A stretch of 25,745 nt of DNA from positions 1 through 25,745 of the forward strand of contig DAIOSV010000035.1 of the NCBI GenBank assembly GCA_036752345.1, written 5' to 3'. Source of the DNA: UBA1715 sp036752345 (GTDB taxonomy: Bacteria > Bacteroidota > Bacteroidia > Bacteroidales > UBA1715). Shown one piece after another: positions 23,849 to 25,745 of this stretch. A program made the position numbers and the translations under genes. The notes under the pieces are model-generated. The model worked only from the letters and a program-made list of their open reading frames with translations, was not told the origin of the DNA and did not search any database. The stretch's first letter is position 1; the number at the start of each line of letters is the position of its first letter.

Positions 23849-25015
23849 CTATAATGCTAATCGGTAAATGTTTGTAACATCTTGTGCCGACAAATGCACA
23901 AATCCGCCAGTAGTGCCATCACCGATACCGAAATTCTTAACCAAGGTAGGTATATCTTCTTCGCGAGCACCAAGTTCGGCAAACGTAAGAGGCATTCCAA
24001 TTGATTTGAGGAATTGTTTGAATGCTGCAATTCCTTCTTCTGCCGTTTTTTTCGGATTTGAGAAATCCATTTTGCAATTCCAAATACGGCAAGCCATTTG
24101 TGCAAAACGCATCACATCGTGATTCATCACATACGTCATCCAAGCCGGCATTATAACTGCCAATCCAGCTCCGTGCGCACAATCGTACAAAGCAGAAAGC
24201 TCGTGTTCTATGCCATGGCTATTCCAATCTTGTTCACGACCCACGCCTACTATATTATTATGTGCAACCATTCCTGCCCACATAATATTTGCACGTGCTT
24301 CGTAATCGTTTGGATTTGCTATCGCTTTGGGAGTTTCGTTAATCATGGCAAGCAACACAGCCTCGCACAAACGATCGGTTGTTTCTACATTTTTCGTATT
24401 GGTAAAATATCGTTCAAACACATGAGCCATAATGTCGGTAGCACCGCATGCTGTTTGATATGCAGGTAATGTCATTGTTAAAGCTGGGTTCAAAACAGAA
24501 AACTTAGGACGAATGCAATCTCCCGAAGCTGCACGCTTCAACATTCCTTCTTCTTTTGTTATGACTGAATCACCAGAGCCTTCACTTCCGGCTGCAGCAA
24601 TCGTCAAAACGGTACCAAGAGGCAATGCTGTTTTTGGAGATTTTTCAGAATAGAAATCCCAGAAATCGCCATCATACGGAACACCCATTGCAATTGCTTT
24701 TGCTGAATCAATGGCAGAACCGCCACCCAAAGCTATAATAAAATCAACGTTTTCTTTTCTACAAAGTTCAATGCCTTCGTATACTTTAGAATCGCGAGGG
24801 TTGGGACGAACTCCGCCCAATTCGCAAAATTGCACACCGGCTTCTTTAAGCGATGCTTTAACCGCGTCGAGCAAACCTGAGCGAACTACAGAACCGCCAC
24901 CATAGTGAAGCAATACTTTTGTTCCACCAAATTCTTTAACCAATGAACCACAATTTTTCTCTGAATCGCGTCCGAATACGAATTTCGTCGGACTAAAAAA
25001 CGTGAAATTTTCCAT
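23849..25015 (-). CDS. Iron-containing (group III) alcohol dehydrogenase, YqhD/butanol-dehydrogenase type
   Basis: The 388-residue protein reduces aldehydes or ketones with NAD(P)H. Seen: an N-terminal Rossmann-like domain with HYGGGSVVRSG and the nucleotide motif GGGS (97-100) in ALGGGSAIDSAKAIA, and the C-terminal helical domain with metal ligands D194, H198, H267 and H281 in GATDIMAHVFERYF, DWNSHGIEHELSA and CAHGAG. These four positions agree with the zinc site known for E. coli YqhD. The length and words favour the BDH/YqhD group over AdhE or lactaldehyde reductase. Its role may be redox balance or aldehyde detoxification. A weak -7 element (TAATATTG, 25055-25048) lies upstream; the thioesterase gene ends 64 bases before it on the same strand. 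Confidence 0.92.
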   Translation of the reverse strand: MENFTFFSPTKFVFGRDSEKNCGSLVKEFGGTKVLLHYGGGSVVRSGLLDAVKASLKEAGVQFCELGGVRPNPRDSKVYEGIELCRKENVDFIIALGGGSAIDSAKAIAMGVPYDGDFWDFYSEKSPKTALPLGTVLTIAAAGSEGSGDSVITKEEGMLKRAASGDCIRPKFSVLNPALTMTLPAYQTACGATDIMAHVFERYFTNTKNVETTDRLCEAVLLAMINETPKAIANPNDYEARANIMWAGMVAHNNIVGVGREQDWNSHGIEHELSALYDCAHGAGLAVIMPAWMTYVMNHDVMRFAQMACRIWNCKMDFSNPKKTAEEGIAAFKQFLKSIGMPLTFAELGAREEDIPTLVKNFGIGDGTTGGFVHLSAQDVTNIYRLAL

Positions 25016-25079
25016 AAACTGTATTTTTTAATTAATTTCTCTATCTGCAATATTACCGATTTTTTTAGAGAATAAGAAA

Positions 25080-25745
25080 TCAACGAGAGGGGAAATCATA
25101 GTTCCTAATTCCCAAATCGTACTCTGAAATCGTCTGCTGCAACTGATTTGGGCCAAAGGAAGCCATCAACTGACAAACCTCTGCACCTTTATCGTTCACA
25201 ATACTAGCAGTCAATACATCATCGGTTGCTGTCTTGTATGTTTTACAGGTGAGCACATCACCAAAAAAAGACTCTTGTTTGAATTTGACAAGTACTGAAG
25301 TGCAATCTTTAGAAACGAACGATTCAGGCAATGAATTTGCGAAAAAATTCACATACGTTCTATTATTGATATGACGATTAAAATCAATATCGTTCACATT
25401 TGTTGTGTGTGTTGACAAATGAGGTTCTCCTACTGATTTTTCAATACGATGTTTGTGAGTAGGATTGATATACTCGGCTATTGGGGTAATATTTGTTACG
25501 ATTGATTGTATTGGAACCGGATGACGTGTGGTTGCATCAAGAATAGCCCAAGTACTATCACCTTGCGCAAAAATATTTCCGCGATACTTTAATCGAAATT
25601 CCATATACAATCGCAACTCGGAAATTTCTGACGCCCACACTTCTACCTGAAATTTTTCAGACCAAAACGGAAGCGTTCCAACTATTGAGAATTGATATTC
25701 CGATATTACCCAAATAAGATTTTTCTTGATAATATCAAAGGCAGC
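25080..25745 (-). CDS. Acyl-ACP thioesterase (5' end cut by window edge)
   Basis: The frame is open from the right edge (no start inside the window) to a stop at 25080, giving 221 residues. It is the double hot-dog acyl-ACP thioesterase of the FatA/FatB type found in Bacteroidota and Clostridia, which releases fatty acids from acyl-carrier protein. Visible: the end of the first hot-dog domain (IWVISEYQF, PFWSEKFQVEVWASE, STWAILDATTRHPVPI), the linker, and the second domain starting near the catalytic block NDIDFNRHINNRTYVNFF, where N and H of the N-x-H-x-N-N motif are expected at the active site. About 20-30 N-terminal residues are missing. The product chain length is not predictable. Confidence 0.9.
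   Translation of the reverse strand, partial: AAFDIIKKNLIWVISEYQFSIVGTLPFWSEKFQVEVWASEISELRLYMEFRLKYRGNIFAQGDSTWAILDATTRHPVPIQSIVTNITPIAEYINPTHKHRIEKSVGEPHLSTHTTNVNDIDFNRHINNRTYVNFFANSLPESFVSKDCTSVLVKFKQESFFGDVLTCKTYKTATDDVLTASIVNDKGAEVCQLMASFGPNQLQQTISEYDLGIRNYDFPSR

Overview
The window looks like a piece of a Bacteroidota (probably Bacteroidales) genome, most likely a draft or metagenome-assembled contig. Evidence: AT-rich coding sequence; almost no Shine-Dalgarno sites before start codons; repeated promoters of the Bacteroidota form TTTG-N18-21-TAnnTTTG; and family members typical of the phylum (RluA-type protein with a long N-terminal extension, uppS-bamA-ompH run, TPR/PD40 envelope protein, Bacteroidales-type acyl-ACP thioesterase). 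Two runs of exactly 100 N (6456-6555 and 16887-16986) are assembly placeholders. No rRNA, tRNA, CRISPR array, transposase or prophage gene is visible, and no gene-free stretch exceeds 300 bases.

Layout. 1-1400 (-): a pseudouridine synthase cut by the left edge, divergent from a type-B carboxylesterase (1451-2695, +). 2721-7041 (+): an envelope-assembly operon with a consensus promoter, undecaprenyl diphosphate synthase (uppS), the outer-membrane insertase BamA, two Skp/OmpH-like periplasmic chaperones (their junction lost in the first N gap) and a strong terminator. 7068-9625 (+): a PaaK-like adenylate-forming ligase and a PlsC-like acyltransferase, then a terminator. 9653-11535 (-): argS as its own unit. 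11620-14927 (-): TPR/PD40 envelope protein, recX and prfB packed within a few bases of each other; prfB carries a programmed +1 frameshift site. 15014-16608 (+): a stand-alone class II ilvC. 16646-20855 (+): a cstA-type transporter (interrupted by the second N gap), a beta-phosphoglucomutase-like HAD hydrolase and a short UvrA paralogue. 20947-22101 (+): class II fructose-bisphosphate aldolase with its own terminator. 22115-23404 (+): rimO. 23415-25745 (-): acyl-ACP thioesterase (cut by the right edge), a YqhD/BDH-type alcohol dehydrogenase, a terminator, then a small secreted protein built of six 11-residue SFPD-type repeats.

Most of the window is housekeeping: cell-envelope biogenesis (uppS, bamA, ompH, acyltransferase, thioesterase), translation (argS, prfB, rimO, pseudouridine synthase), amino-acid and central carbon metabolism (ilvC, fba, cstA, ADH). 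The least explained items are the SFPD-repeat secreted protein, the ligase/acyltransferase pair with an unusual H-x5-D box, the PorE-like protein without an OmpA domain, and the UvrA paralogue coupled to a HAD phosphatase and CstA.
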